A stretch of 41,704 nt of DNA from Verrucomicrobiales bacterium (lineage in GTDB: Bacteria; Verrucomicrobiota; Verrucomicrobiia; Verrucomicrobiales; DEV007), in NCBI GenBank assembly GCA_029213005.1, contig JARGPI010000046.1, positions 1 to 41,704 of the forward strand. Direction: 5' to 3'. A program made the translations under genes and the position numbers. Position 1 is the stretch's first letter, and each line of letters begins with the position of its first letter. The notes beneath the pieces are model-generated. The model saw only the letters and a list, made by a program, of their open reading frames with translations. It ran no database searches and was not told where the DNA came from. Shown piece by piece: positions 7,326 through 15,597 of this stretch.

Positions 7326-9170
7326 TCAGCTCCACGGGAATCGGAAAAGTCGACGAAGCGGGCTTTCTTTGGGTTTGGGTTGAGTCCAGTGCCACCAGAT
7401 CGCGACCATGGCTGCGGTATCGAGATGGCAGTACTGAAGCAGCAGTTTGCGGTAGGCCGCCCGCTTTTCCGGATCCTGACCCGCCAGACCGAACATCATG
7501 TCCTGATAAACCCGGATCGCCCCGGTCCCTTCGCGAACCACTTCTTCATCGTCGCCGACGGGCAGGGCGGGCAATGACTTGTAGGGATCTTCGCTCCCTT
7601 TGCTAGCGCCGTCGAAACAGGAAAGTTTGCGCACCGCTCGATTGTTCCGCCATACCGCAGGAAACACCGCCTTGATGGAAACGCTTCCCTTCATTTCGGG
7701 GTGAAAATAATACTTCCGGGCCATCGCGCAGAGATCGATCACTCTTTCCCCGCGACTGGTTTCAAAATCATTAAGCCAACGGGACAGTTCCGGATCGGAG
7801 TGCCCGTATTTCACCATTTGATCACTGACATCCCGGAGCATCGTGAGCTCGTAGGGCGACCAAATGTAGACGGTCCCGTCGGTTCCGAGTAGATCCTTGA
7901 GTGACGTTGCAAATGCAAAATTCGGGAACGCATGATCGTTATCAAGCCATTCCGAATGTTCGATAGGGCCGCCGGGTTCCCGGATCGTATGGCAGCTCCA
8001 TTGAAAGCCCACTTGTTCGTAGGGTCGCATTTTTTCGTGATAGGGCAGGGCGATGCGGGAGCCCTCGAAATCGATAAAGTGTAGTGGGTAGGGGTGGGAG
8101 AGCAGAGTGGCTTTCAATACCGGGGCGGCCCATTCCCGGTTTGCGATTTGTACCTTTTGTCGCTCAGCGGTGACTCCTTCGCCGAAAGCATTGGGCGGAA
8201 TCGCTGAAAAACGCACATCGCCCCGGGCCGCCATCTCTTCGGGAATGTCGCGGGCTTTTCCTCCGAGGAGGTCCACCCTGAAGAGGTCGAGGATGTGGGG
8301 CTCCTGTTTGGCAAGAGGGCCCCAGCATTCTTCGAATCCGGATTTTTTACCGGCGTTTTTATCCTTGAGCCGATACTCGCAATTTCGACACTGGTACCTC
8401 GGTGCTGTTGCGATTTTTTTTACTCGACCTTTATATAGAGATTTGGCGAGTTCATGGCGGGCCTCGTCCACTTCATCCCGGATTTCCTCCGCCTCTTCGG
8501 TTACGTTGACAAAAGAAAGCAGGTTGTCGTCCTGAAGGTCGGACTCGTTTCCAACGTATTCAAATTCGGCCCGCCAGCTCGGTTGTCCCTCGGGAGGGGG
8601 CGTCATGCGAAATCGATCGTAGGTGGAGGCGGGTCCGGCTTCTTTGGTTTTATCGACAACACACAGATAGGGAATCACTTTAAAGCCGGGAAAAGCGTTT
8701 TCCAGAACGAGGGCCTGGAAGGTCACATCTTCTAAGTAGGGACGCCATTTGCTGGTGATACCTCCACGCTTTCCGCGGAAAGGAGAGCTAACATCGTCGA
8801 CCGGTTCGATGGATGAGGATTTCACTTCGATCAGTTCGAGGGTTTTACCCTTCCGTCGGAGAATGTCGATCCGGATCAGGAAAGAATCGTGGATCACCGT
8901 GGGTTCAAACCAGGTGCCATCGCCGGAATTCACTGCTTTTTGGGTCGCTTCGAAGGCTTTCTCCGGGTTTGCCCAGTCCCCGATTGTATCGCCCTCGGGA
9001 AAAAGGGCCCGCGACATGGTCTCGACCATAAAGCCCCCGTCGGCGAGGAAGGCGAGGTAGGGATCGTCATCGAGTCGCGACGGATACTTATTCTTTTTGT
9101 AGTAAAGTTTGGTCTGACATTCGCGAGCCTTTTTGAAATCGCTTTTTGTCAGGTAAATTGTTTTGGCCAT
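7326..9170 (-). CDS. DUF2779-type protein with Cas4-like and DEDD-like nuclease regions
   Basis: 614 aa. The N-terminal part resembles a PD-(D/E)XK nuclease: D101 in the IRIDIL strand and E115-V-K117 in LELIEVKSS. Four cysteines could form a Cas4-like iron-sulfur cluster: one in KARECQTK near residue 18, then the CRNC pair and the cysteine in FEECWG. The C-terminal half carries the DUF2779 signature HFIDFEGS (D367, E369), IWSPYELTML, and a late HLDTAAM aspartate, reminiscent of a DEDD exonuclease fold. Both parts suggest nucleic-acid cleavage; the substrate is unknown. The start MAKTIYLTKSDF is the natural one. The gene follows the FtsH-like module on the same strand, separated by a 9200-9240 repeat, so functional linkage is only possible. 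Confidence 0.75.
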   Translation of the reverse strand: MAKTIYLTKSDFKKARECQTKLYYKKNKYPSRLDDDPYLAFLADGGFMVETMSRALFPEGDTIGDWANPEKAFEATQKAVNSGDGTWFEPTVIHDSFLIRIDILRRKGKTLELIEVKSSSIEPVDDVSSPFRGKRGGITSKWRPYLEDVTFQALVLENAFPGFKVIPYLCVVDKTKEAGPASTYDRFRMTPPPEGQPSWRAEFEYVGNESDLQDDNLLSFVNVTEEAEEIRDEVDEARHELAKSLYKGRVKKIATAPRYQCRNCEYRLKDKNAGKKSGFEECWGPLAKQEPHILDLFRVDLLGGKARDIPEEMAARGDVRFSAIPPNAFGEGVTAERQKVQIANREWAAPVLKATLLSHPYPLHFIDFEGSRIALPYHEKMRPYEQVGFQWSCHTIREPGGPIEHSEWLDNDHAFPNFAFATSLKDLLGTDGTVYIWSPYELTMLRDVSDQMVKYGHSDPELSRWLNDFETSRGERVIDLCAMARKYYFHPEMKGSVSIKAVFPAVWRNNRAVRKLSCFDGASKGSEDPYKSLPALPVGDDEEVVREGTGAIRVYQDMMFGLAGQDPEKRAAYRKLLLQYCHLDTAAMVAIWWHWTQPKPKESPLRRLFRFPWS

Positions 9171-9199
9171 GGTGGAACGGATAGTAGGTAAAAGATGAC

Positions 9200-9240
9200 G
9201 ACTGTACAGGGTACAGTCCGGGACCTAACAGGGTACAGTT
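9200..9240. repeat. Copy of the GACTGTAC palindrome plus a half copy
   Basis: A perfect 19-bp palindrome (9200-9218) is followed by a second half copy ACAGGGTACAGT (9228-9239). The half copy overlaps the last codons and stop of the 93-aa gene. The element sits between that gene and the DUF2779 gene. Confidence 0.75.
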
Positions 9241-9506
9241 TCGTAGTGATTGAGGTCCTGCTTTTCAGGTTCTGATTGCTCAGTGTTTTCGGCTTTGCCG
9301 GAGCGCTGCGGTTCAATGCGGCGGACGATGATTTCCCCGGCTTCGTCTCCGGAAATAACGTTTTGACCAATCAGTTTCTCGACGATATCACGATGAGCAT
9401 CTTCGTGTTCGATGGGTAGCATGTCGGGGTCTGATTCGAAATCGATATAGATATCTTTCTTGCCGGTTTCGAGATTGTAGATCAGACGAATATTGATTTC
9501 TGCCAT
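9225..9506 (-). CDS. 93-aa small acidic protein partnered with the FtsH-like protease
   Basis: The ATG lies one base after the FtsH-like gene's TGA, so translation is almost certainly coupled. The N-terminal 65 residues form a compact conserved-looking domain (INIRLIYNLETGKKDI, then IEHEDAHRDIVEKLIG). The last 25 residues are Glu/Gln/Lys-rich and low in complexity, and the final residues and stop are encoded by the dispersed repeat at 9228-9239, so the native C-terminus may have been altered. It has no membrane segment and no catalytic motif. I infer an adaptor or regulator of the protease. Small partner proteins accompany FtsH-like AAA+ proteins in proposed 'ternary' conflict systems; I cannot confirm family membership without a profile search. 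Confidence 0.7.
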   Translation of the reverse strand: MAEINIRLIYNLETGKKDIYIDFESDPDMLPIEHEDAHRDIVEKLIGQNVISGDEAGEIIVRRIEPQRSGKAENTEQSEPEKQDLNHYETVPC

Positions 9507-9507
9507 A

Positions 9508-11670
9508 TCAGTCCTGTTTGAATTCTTTGTCTTTGAAAATTGCTTTTAATCCGTCGAGGCCGAGCGTTTTTTCGGACATCAGTTTTTCCCGCAATTCCAT
9601 CAGTTCGGGCTGATGGCGTTCGAGGTATTCTTTTGCCCGGATGCTTTCGAAGTCGAGGATCTTCTGGATTTCCAGATCAACCTCTCTTGCGGTTTCTTCG
9701 GCTACGCGGCGGCGTTTCGAGCCGATGGAGCTGGAACCTCCCATCGCCGGTTCGTTAAAGGTTCGCGCCCCGAGATGAGAACTCATCCCAAGTTCTTCGA
9801 TCATCATCCGGGCAACTTCATTGGCGCGCTGCAGGTCGGAGTAAGCGCCCACTGAGATTTTCCCGAGTAGTTGCCTTTCCGCTTCGCGGCCCCCGAGCAT
9901 CACACATATATCATCGCGGAGTTCCTCTTCAGTGGTCACGTATTTGTTCTTTTTCACCGCCTGCATCACATAGCCGAGAGTGTCTTCCTCGCCGGTTGCG
10001 ATGGTTATCTTTTCGATAGTGGGGCAATGGGGCAGAACATAGGCAAGTATGGCATGTCCCGCTTCATGAACGGCGATGGTGTCTTCCTCTTTCTCCTCGA
10101 GTTTCTTACCCTTTTCACCAGCGCGGCTCAGAGCGGAGTCGATATCGTCATTGGTGGTCTGAAGGGGACCTTCGTTGCGGCGTAACTCTTCGCGTTTCAG
10201 CGCTCTCATCATCGCGTAGAGATGATCACCGGAATAACGCATTTGATTGATGTCATCGACAAAACCTCCTGTTTTCTGAACGGCATAGTCGCGAACTTCG
10301 TCAGATAGAGAAATTTGGAATTTCTCCTCGTAGACTTTCAGGATTGCTTCGCGGTCTTTTTCGCGGGGAGCGGAAATGTGGATCGATAGTTCAAAACGCC
10401 CCGGACGCATCAATGCGGAGTCGAGTGATTCCACGAAATTCGTAGTTCCAATGACAAAAACCATCTCCTCTTTCCGGAAACCGTCCATCTCGGTGAGCAT
10501 CTGATTCACCATGGAATGCTCCACTCCCGATCCCGCATAGGTCCCGCGGGCGGCGGCGAAAGAATCCAGCTCGTCGAACACAATTAGAGCCGGAGCTGAC
10601 TTCCGGGCCTGAGCGAAGACCCGACGGAGATTTTCCTCTGACTCACCGACCCACTTAGACTTTAGCTCAGGTCCCGAAACGATGGTGACGGTAGCGTCGA
10701 GAGCGGTGGCGATTGCTTTGGCGAAGAGGGTCTTGCCCGTGCCAGGAGGACCCCAGAAAATGATACCTTTCGGGATGATTTCCTCGAGATAACGGATCTG
10801 TTCGATGTCATCAGAGGTTTCTTTTGCGGCGAGCAACTGAAGGATCTCCTTATCAATTTGCTGCTTTACCTTGTCGTAGCCTCCGACGTCTTCCTGCAAG
10901 TCGATATCCGGAAGATCGACATCTGACACCAACGTCATCTGTCGAATTTCTCTGAGTATATCATCCCGGGTATTCGGGCTTGCCGGAGTATAGTCTAACC
11001 GGTTGGAAAAATGCCGTAGGATTTGCCGTAATCGAATCGCGTTGAGGCCCGATACATATTTGTAGAGGGAATAGGGATTAAACGTTGTCGATCCAAATTT
11101 CCGGGCTTCCCGCTGACAGATCAGGTAGGGGAGTCGGTCGCGGGTAATTCCGATCAAAGGTAGTTTAAGGGCAAAAACGGATTCGATCACTTTGGGGAGT
11201 TCGAAGGAGGGATCTTTGAAACCGAGAAAGAGCGCTGAAGGGTTTTCATATAGCAGGGCAGCGGCTTCGCGGGTCTCGGCGGAGAGTCCGCTCCGGGTTG
11301 TGGTCGTTAGAATATCGAGGTGGGGGAGTGCTATGATTTCATTTCCCGCACCGGAAAAGATCGCCTGTTGAAGCTGCTGAAGGAGGCGTTGCATGAGGGT
11401 CTGATTGACCTGAACATCATCGTTTGCGGAGTTCTGAGCGTGCCCGGTGATGAGACGCAAACCAGGCCCTCCGGCAGGCATCGCCTTGAAGCGGGATCGC
11501 AGGGCACGGAAAAGGTGCACCGTGAGTTGTTTCTCGCACTCAATCAAAACCGAGATCCCGAGACTCAATTTGTTTTGAATTTCATCCAAATCACTGCGGT
11601 AGGCGGCTTCGATGGCATCGTCATCGGAAAGGTCGACCGGGAGCGATTCAATGGGAAATTCGTGGGCCAT
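9508..11670 (-). CDS. Soluble FtsH-like AAA+ zinc metalloprotease
   Basis: 720 aa. Residues about 1-260 form an N-terminal domain that resembles a degenerate AAA+ module (EIIALPHLDIL and LFLGFKDPSFELP) without a P-loop. The active AAA+ domain follows: Walker A GPPGTGKT at 307-314, Walker B VFDELD near 364-369, and the second region of homology ending DSALMRPGRFE. The peptidase domain has HEAGH at 535-539 and the third zinc ligand D612 in YSDLQRAN, so ATPase and protease both look active. Canonical FtsH has two N-terminal membrane helices; none is present here. The start lies 7 bp after the upstream gene and the stop is 1 bp from the downstream gene. It probably unfolds and degrades specific proteins recruited by its neighbours. 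It is not housekeeping FtsH. Confidence 0.88.
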   Translation of the reverse strand: MAHEFPIESLPVDLSDDDAIEAAYRSDLDEIQNKLSLGISVLIECEKQLTVHLFRALRSRFKAMPAGGPGLRLITGHAQNSANDDVQVNQTLMQRLLQQLQQAIFSGAGNEIIALPHLDILTTTTRSGLSAETREAAALLYENPSALFLGFKDPSFELPKVIESVFALKLPLIGITRDRLPYLICQREARKFGSTTFNPYSLYKYVSGLNAIRLRQILRHFSNRLDYTPASPNTRDDILREIRQMTLVSDVDLPDIDLQEDVGGYDKVKQQIDKEILQLLAAKETSDDIEQIRYLEEIIPKGIIFWGPPGTGKTLFAKAIATALDATVTIVSGPELKSKWVGESEENLRRVFAQARKSAPALIVFDELDSFAAARGTYAGSGVEHSMVNQMLTEMDGFRKEEMVFVIGTTNFVESLDSALMRPGRFELSIHISAPREKDREAILKVYEEKFQISLSDEVRDYAVQKTGGFVDDINQMRYSGDHLYAMMRALKREELRRNEGPLQTTNDDIDSALSRAGEKGKKLEEKEEDTIAVHEAGHAILAYVLPHCPTIEKITIATGEEDTLGYVMQAVKKNKYVTTEEELRDDICVMLGGREAERQLLGKISVGAYSDLQRANEVARMMIEELGMSSHLGARTFNEPAMGGSSSIGSKRRRVAEETAREVDLEIQKILDFESIRAKEYLERHQPELMELREKLMSEKTLGLDGLKAIFKDKEFKQD

Positions 11671-11677
11671 AGCAAGT

Positions 11678-12262
11678 CTACTGTTCGATCCGGATGGTCA
11701 ATTCATAGTTGCCGTCTTCGCCGGTTAATTCGGTGATTTCCATAATATCACCAAGCTGACCGGCCTTTCTTTTCAACGACTCCGCATAAACCTGCTGCAG
11801 CAGTTCGTGCATGGTCCGCTGTCGATCCAATTCCGAATTGGCGAGTTGTTCCGTCACTTCTTTCTGCAGTTCTTTGGTTCCGGAATCTTCAATTTGATCA
11901 CCGAGAGCCTGTGTTTCCTCCTTGAGTTGTTGGACCGCAAGCCGTCTGGCTTGTTTCCGCGATTCCGCGCTGGTATGGACCGTGGCTTCCGAAATGACCT
12001 CGCGTTCGCTTTCGATAGTGGCAGTAAGTTCCATTTCGCTTAGATCGATAGTGAGTTTTTCACCTCCACTGCCGGTTGTGACCCAGATCGTCTGGTCTTC
12101 GCCATTGGCGCTCCAGCCATTTTTCTCGAGCTGGTCGCGGAGAAGCGCCACCATTTCCTCCGCCGGGAGAATTTCGGTCAATTCGATGGGATAGCTTACT
12201 GAATCTTCGCCCCTGACAACGCGGCTGACCGATTCCTTCAATTCTGCGTGGTAACACTGACT
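11678..12262 (-). CDS. Acidic helical protein of the FtsH-like module
   Basis: 194 aa from the ATG at 12262; a GTG eight codons upstream (12286) is an alternative, and neither has a clear ribosome site. The N-terminal half (MSQCYHAELKESV, then a region ending KLTIDLSEMELTATIE) looks like a compact alpha/beta domain. Residues about 90-165 are predicted coiled coil, rich in Glu, Gln and Lys. The C-terminal strand ends GNYELTIRIEQ, echoing the INIRL strand of the 93-aa protein. No catalytic motif is visible. Its position 7 bp before the protease gene suggests a partner, substrate adaptor or sensor. Family not recognised with certainty. Confidence 0.7.
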   Translation of the reverse strand, partial: SQCYHAELKESVSRVVRGEDSVSYPIELTEILPAEEMVALLRDQLEKNGWSANGEDQTIWVTTGSGGEKLTIDLSEMELTATIESEREVISEATVHTSAESRKQARRLAVQQLKEETQALGDQIEDSGTKELQKEVTEQLANSELDRQRTMHELLQQVYAESLKRKAGQLGDIMEITELTGEDGNYELTIRIEQ

Positions 12263-12319
12263 CATGAGGATGCCGGACCATGCCACAGGGTTTTCAGGGT
12301 GGCAATCACGGCTTGTGAT

Positions 12320-12910
12320 TCAGAATTTTCTCTCTTTTACCACTTCCTTGGTCGGGCTGTAATCAAGCTTTCCCATTCGAATGAGGTAGTCCAGTGAGTC
12401 ATAATCACCGGCATAGAGTCCGGTCGTGTGCCAGCGTTTCTGGTCGCGTGCGAGATCGAGCCATTTTTTGAGCCGGTTCTCGAGATCGGAGGAATTAGGA
12501 ATCAGGTTTCGGAAGCGCTGGATGCAGAACAGCAGTTGCAGGGGACCGAGCAGGAAAAGATTACCGATAATCCGGAAGTAAACCGAATATTCGATAAGCG
12601 CAAATTCACCGGAACTGGATCGACGGGTTGGTGACCCGAATGAAGGAACCGCACTGAGAATGCCCGGCAGTGCGGTTTGTTCGTGAAGCCACATGCGAAA
12701 CGCGAGCACGGAAGCGATGCTGATTGCGGTAGCAGCAACGCTACACGTTATGGCTTCACCATACTGATAGAACTGGGCCGGTAAAAGGTTGGTAACGTAT
12801 TCATCGATCAGGGTTTCCACGAACCGCCAGGAAAAATAAAAGCCGAACGCCGCGAGAAGCAGATGAAGCGGTGCGAGAGCTGTCTGCGTCAGATTATAGC
12901 GGAAAATCAT
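12320..12910 (-). CDS. Membrane protein heading the FtsH-like module
   Basis: 196 aa. There are three or four hydrophobic segments: about residues 8-30, 50-72 and 105-127, with an amphipathic stretch between. The C-terminal 65 residues are soluble and charged (the DLENRLKKWLDLARDQ helix, then a Tyr/Asp-rich patch). No known domain is recognised. It is the first gene after a good promoter, 57 bp upstream of the acidic helical protein's ATG, so it is likely co-transcribed with the protease cluster. Because the FtsH-like protein lacks membrane helices, this protein could anchor the complex; that is inference from position alone. Confidence 0.6.
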   Translation of the reverse strand: MIFRYNLTQTALAPLHLLLAAFGFYFSWRFVETLIDEYVTNLLPAQFYQYGEAITCSVAATAISIASVLAFRMWLHEQTALPGILSAVPSFGSPTRRSSSGEFALIEYSVYFRIIGNLFLLGPLQLLFCIQRFRNLIPNSSDLENRLKKWLDLARDQKRWHTTGLYAGDYDSLDYLIRMGKLDYSPTKEVVKERKF

Positions 12911-12944
12911 AGGAGAATCCTGTCGTCTGGCCTTCGATTGCTCA

Positions 12945-12971
12945 ATTATAAAATGGTTGCGGATTTGTCAG
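12945..12971 (-). promoter_or_regulatory. Sigma-70-like promoter for the FtsH-like module
   Basis: Read on the minus strand: CTGACA (12966-12971), a 15-bp spacer, then a consensus TATAAT (12945-12950), 34 bp before the membrane-protein start codon. The spacer is shorter than the ideal 17 bp. The region is divergent from selB. Confidence 0.55.
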
Positions 12972-13039
12972 GAGGGCGCAAAGAGGGCGTCACACGAACT
13001 GCCCGTTGTTTTCCATCCCAATCGAAGTAAAATCTGCAG

Positions 13040-14983
13040 ATGTCCGATCGTCATTTTATCGTAGGTACCGCCGGCCATATTGATCATGGGAAAAGTTCTT
13101 TGATCGAGGCATTGACCGGAACGGATCCGGACCGGTTACCTGAGGAGAAAGCCCGCGGCATGACGATTGAACTCGGTTTTGCCCAACTGACGATTCCATC
13201 CGTGGAGAATCCGGGTGAAAACCTCGCTCTGGGTGTGATCGATGTGCCGGGCCATGCTGACTTTGTTAAAAATATGGTGGCAGGTGTCGGGTCTCTCGAT
13301 CTCGCGATCTTTATCGTCGCCGCCGACGATGGCTGGATGCCGCAAACCGAAGAGCATTATCAGATTCTTCAATATCTCAAGGTGAAACGGGCGATCGTCG
13401 CACTGACCAAGGTGGATTTGGCGGAAGATTTGGAGCTGGTTCTCGAGGATGTGAAAGAAAACCTCATCGATGGGCCCTGGGAGGATGCGGAAGTGATTCC
13501 GGTTTCCTCTCACACCGGACAGGGGATCGATGAACTCCGCTCCAAGATCGCCGAGGTGCTGGATCGCTGCCCGCCTCCCGTCGATAATGGAAAACCCCGT
13601 CTTCCGGTAGACCGGGCGTTTTCTTTAAAAGGAATCGGAACGGTGGTTGCCGGAACTTTGATCGATGGAAGTATCGCGGTGGGGGATGACCTCGTGGTGC
13701 AACCGGCGGGGATTTCGGCCCACATCCGGACGGCGCAAAGTCATGGTGCATCGGTCGAGGTGGTTCCTCCGGGAACCAGGACGGCAGTAAATTTGAGCGG
13801 TATCGCAGTGCGGGAGCCGAAGTCGACCAGTAAAGAAGTCGTGGGGAGGGGAGATGTGCTGACTCTCCCGGAGCTGGGTGGTTCGGTCACCGCGATTGAT
13901 GTGTTGATCGCCAAGTCCGATCGGGGGATCCGGGGAATTAAGCAGACCAATCAGCCGATGAAAACGGGCCGCGAGGTGATGTTTCACCACGGCAGCTCGG
14001 GCTGCCGGGCGAGAATTCATTTTTTGGGCCAGCGAACTCTCGAGCCGGGCGAATCAACCCTCGCTGAGATTCGATTTTATGAGCCGATCTATGTATTTGT
14101 CGGAGACCGTTTCGTGCTGCGGGATGCTTCGCTGGGCGCGACCCTTGCCGGTGGTGTGGTTCTCGATGAAGACGCTAACCGACGGGCATTCCGCAAAGAG
14201 TTTCAGGCCGCGTTTCTGGATGCCCGTCGTGAAAATTACGACGACCTTGAGGTGCTGATTCGCTCTCAAATGATCCGGGATAAAGCTCTGTTTCTCCCTA
14301 CCTTGCTGGCAAAATCCAGATTTTCACAGGCCGATATTCGGAGTCAGGCGGAAGCTCTTGTCGAGGAGGGTTTTCTCGAACAAAACGGCGACTGGGTTTT
14401 TGAAGGCAAATGGTGGAAGCAAGTATCGGGCATTGCCGCCGAAAAAATTGACGATATCCACCGGGAGCATCCCGATCATCTCGGTTTGCCGTTGCGTGAT
14501 CTCCGGTCGATGATGGAGCCGGAGCTGCCTTCACCGAAATTCTTTGACCAGCTCCTGGCGGGTCTCCTCGCCGGGAATTACTCAAAGGCTGGTCCTAACA
14601 TCCGGCGGACGGATCATATTCCGGTGTTGCCACCGGAGTTGCAGCGAGCCGGGGAGCTGGTCCGGGAGCGGGTACATTCCGATCTCATTTCGCCGCCGAA
14701 TAAAGGCGACACCGCGACCAATCCCGCTGAGGAAAAAGCACTTCGTTTCCTGACCCATACCGGTGAAGTGGTTGATCTCGACCCGAAAACCGTGATTTCC
14801 AGCAAGGGCTTCGAATTGCTTAAGGAACAGATAGTGGGCTTTCTGAAAGAGCACGAAAAAGCGACTGCCAGTGAGCTACGTCAGCACACGGGAACGGTGA
14901 GACGGATTCTGATGCCGTTGCTGGAGTTGCTTGACGAAGAAGGGGTGACGCGGCGGGACGGTGATAACCGCTACCTGAAATAG
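13040..14983 (+). CDS. selB: Selenocysteine-specific translation elongation factor SelB
   Basis: 647 aa. SelB is a GTPase that delivers selenocysteinyl-tRNA to in-frame UGA codons with the help of a SECIS hairpin. The G1 motif GHIDHGKS lies at 12-19, DVPGH near residue 70 and TKVD near 123. It uses the short SelB-type N-terminus and the EF-Tu-like domains II and III, followed by four winged-helix modules in residues about 400-647 (for example SRFSQADIRSQAEALVEEGFLE and the final ELRQHTGTVRRILMPLLELLDEEG). Length fits bacterial SelB. No selA, selD, selC or obvious selenoprotein gene lies in this window, so the pathway must be completed elsewhere. Confidence 0.95.
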   Translation: MSDRHFIVGTAGHIDHGKSSLIEALTGTDPDRLPEEKARGMTIELGFAQLTIPSVENPGENLALGVIDVPGHADFVKNMVAGVGSLDLAIFIVAADDGWMPQTEEHYQILQYLKVKRAIVALTKVDLAEDLELVLEDVKENLIDGPWEDAEVIPVSSHTGQGIDELRSKIAEVLDRCPPPVDNGKPRLPVDRAFSLKGIGTVVAGTLIDGSIAVGDDLVVQPAGISAHIRTAQSHGASVEVVPPGTRTAVNLSGIAVREPKSTSKEVVGRGDVLTLPELGGSVTAIDVLIAKSDRGIRGIKQTNQPMKTGREVMFHHGSSGCRARIHFLGQRTLEPGESTLAEIRFYEPIYVFVGDRFVLRDASLGATLAGGVVLDEDANRRAFRKEFQAAFLDARRENYDDLEVLIRSQMIRDKALFLPTLLAKSRFSQADIRSQAEALVEEGFLEQNGDWVFEGKWWKQVSGIAAEKIDDIHREHPDHLGLPLRDLRSMMEPELPSPKFFDQLLAGLLAGNYSKAGPNIRRTDHIPVLPPELQRAGELVRERVHSDLISPPNKGDTATNPAEEKALRFLTHTGEVVDLDPKTVISSKGFELLKEQIVGFLKEHEKATASELRQHTGTVRRILMPLLELLDEEGVTRRDGDNRYLK

Positions 14984-15062
14984 GGCGTGAATTAGTTGGT
15001 CTTGCAAATTCACATAGGTTTATGATGTGGTGAACTGCTGTTTACGGAACACATCACAAACT

Positions 15063-15446
15063 ATGACTGATAAAATTGCTGCAATTGCCGGTGGTCTGCT
15101 GGGCCTGATTTTCGTGGTTTTCGGATTGAATTTCTTTCTCAAATTTATCCCGCTGACCGATTCCCCGGATGGAGCGGCCGCTCAGTTCATGGGCGCTCTC
15201 TACGGATCCGGCTACCTGTCTTTCGTCAAAGTGATGGAAATAGCCGGCGGAGTGCTCACCGCGATTCCCAAAACGAGAAATCTGGGACTGATCATCCTGG
15301 TTCCAATCATAGTGAACATATTCGCCTACAAGCTGTTCCTTCAGCGAGGCGGCGCGGTGCTCGACCCCGTGTTTCTCGTGATTCTGGCTCTGACCCTGGT
15401 TGTCGGGCTCGCCAGCGCTAAATCATTCCTCCGTCTCCTGAACTGA
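15063..15446 (+). CDS. Small DoxX-like four-helix membrane protein
   Basis: 127 aa from the ATG at 15063; an upstream ATG at 15027 would add 12 residues that look unlike a membrane-protein start. Four hydrophobic segments are evident: 5-25, 50-68, 75-93 and 102-122. The layout and the GLIFVVFGLNFFLKFIP opening resemble DoxX/DUF4870-type membrane proteins of unknown physiology. It lies 79 bp downstream of selB on the same strand and might share its transcript, but there is no functional reason to connect them. Confidence 0.7.
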   Translation: MTDKIAAIAGGLLGLIFVVFGLNFFLKFIPLTDSPDGAAAQFMGALYGSGYLSFVKVMEIAGGVLTAIPKTRNLGLIILVPIIVNIFAYKLFLQRGGAVLDPVFLVILALTLVVGLASAKSFLRLLN

Positions 15447-15463
15447 GATACCTCAAACGCAAG

Positions 15464-15495
15464 AAGCCGCCCAACCCGAGGGATGGACGGCTTCG
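15464..15495. terminator. Hairpin between convergent genes, possible bidirectional terminator
   Basis: GAAGCCGCCCA (15464-15474) pairs with TGGACGGCTTC (15485-15495) at 10 of 11 positions, and the enclosed CCC and GGG also pair. It lies between the converging DoxX-like gene and rpoN. No long T tract follows on either strand, so termination strength is uncertain. Confidence 0.5.
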
Positions 15496-15597
15496 AAACA
15501 CGAAACACAAACAGACAGTCACCGAATGGTAACTGAGCTTTACGTTACCGGATAATTAAGAAAGGTCAACTAATTAATTTAAGAAAAGTTAACTTTC

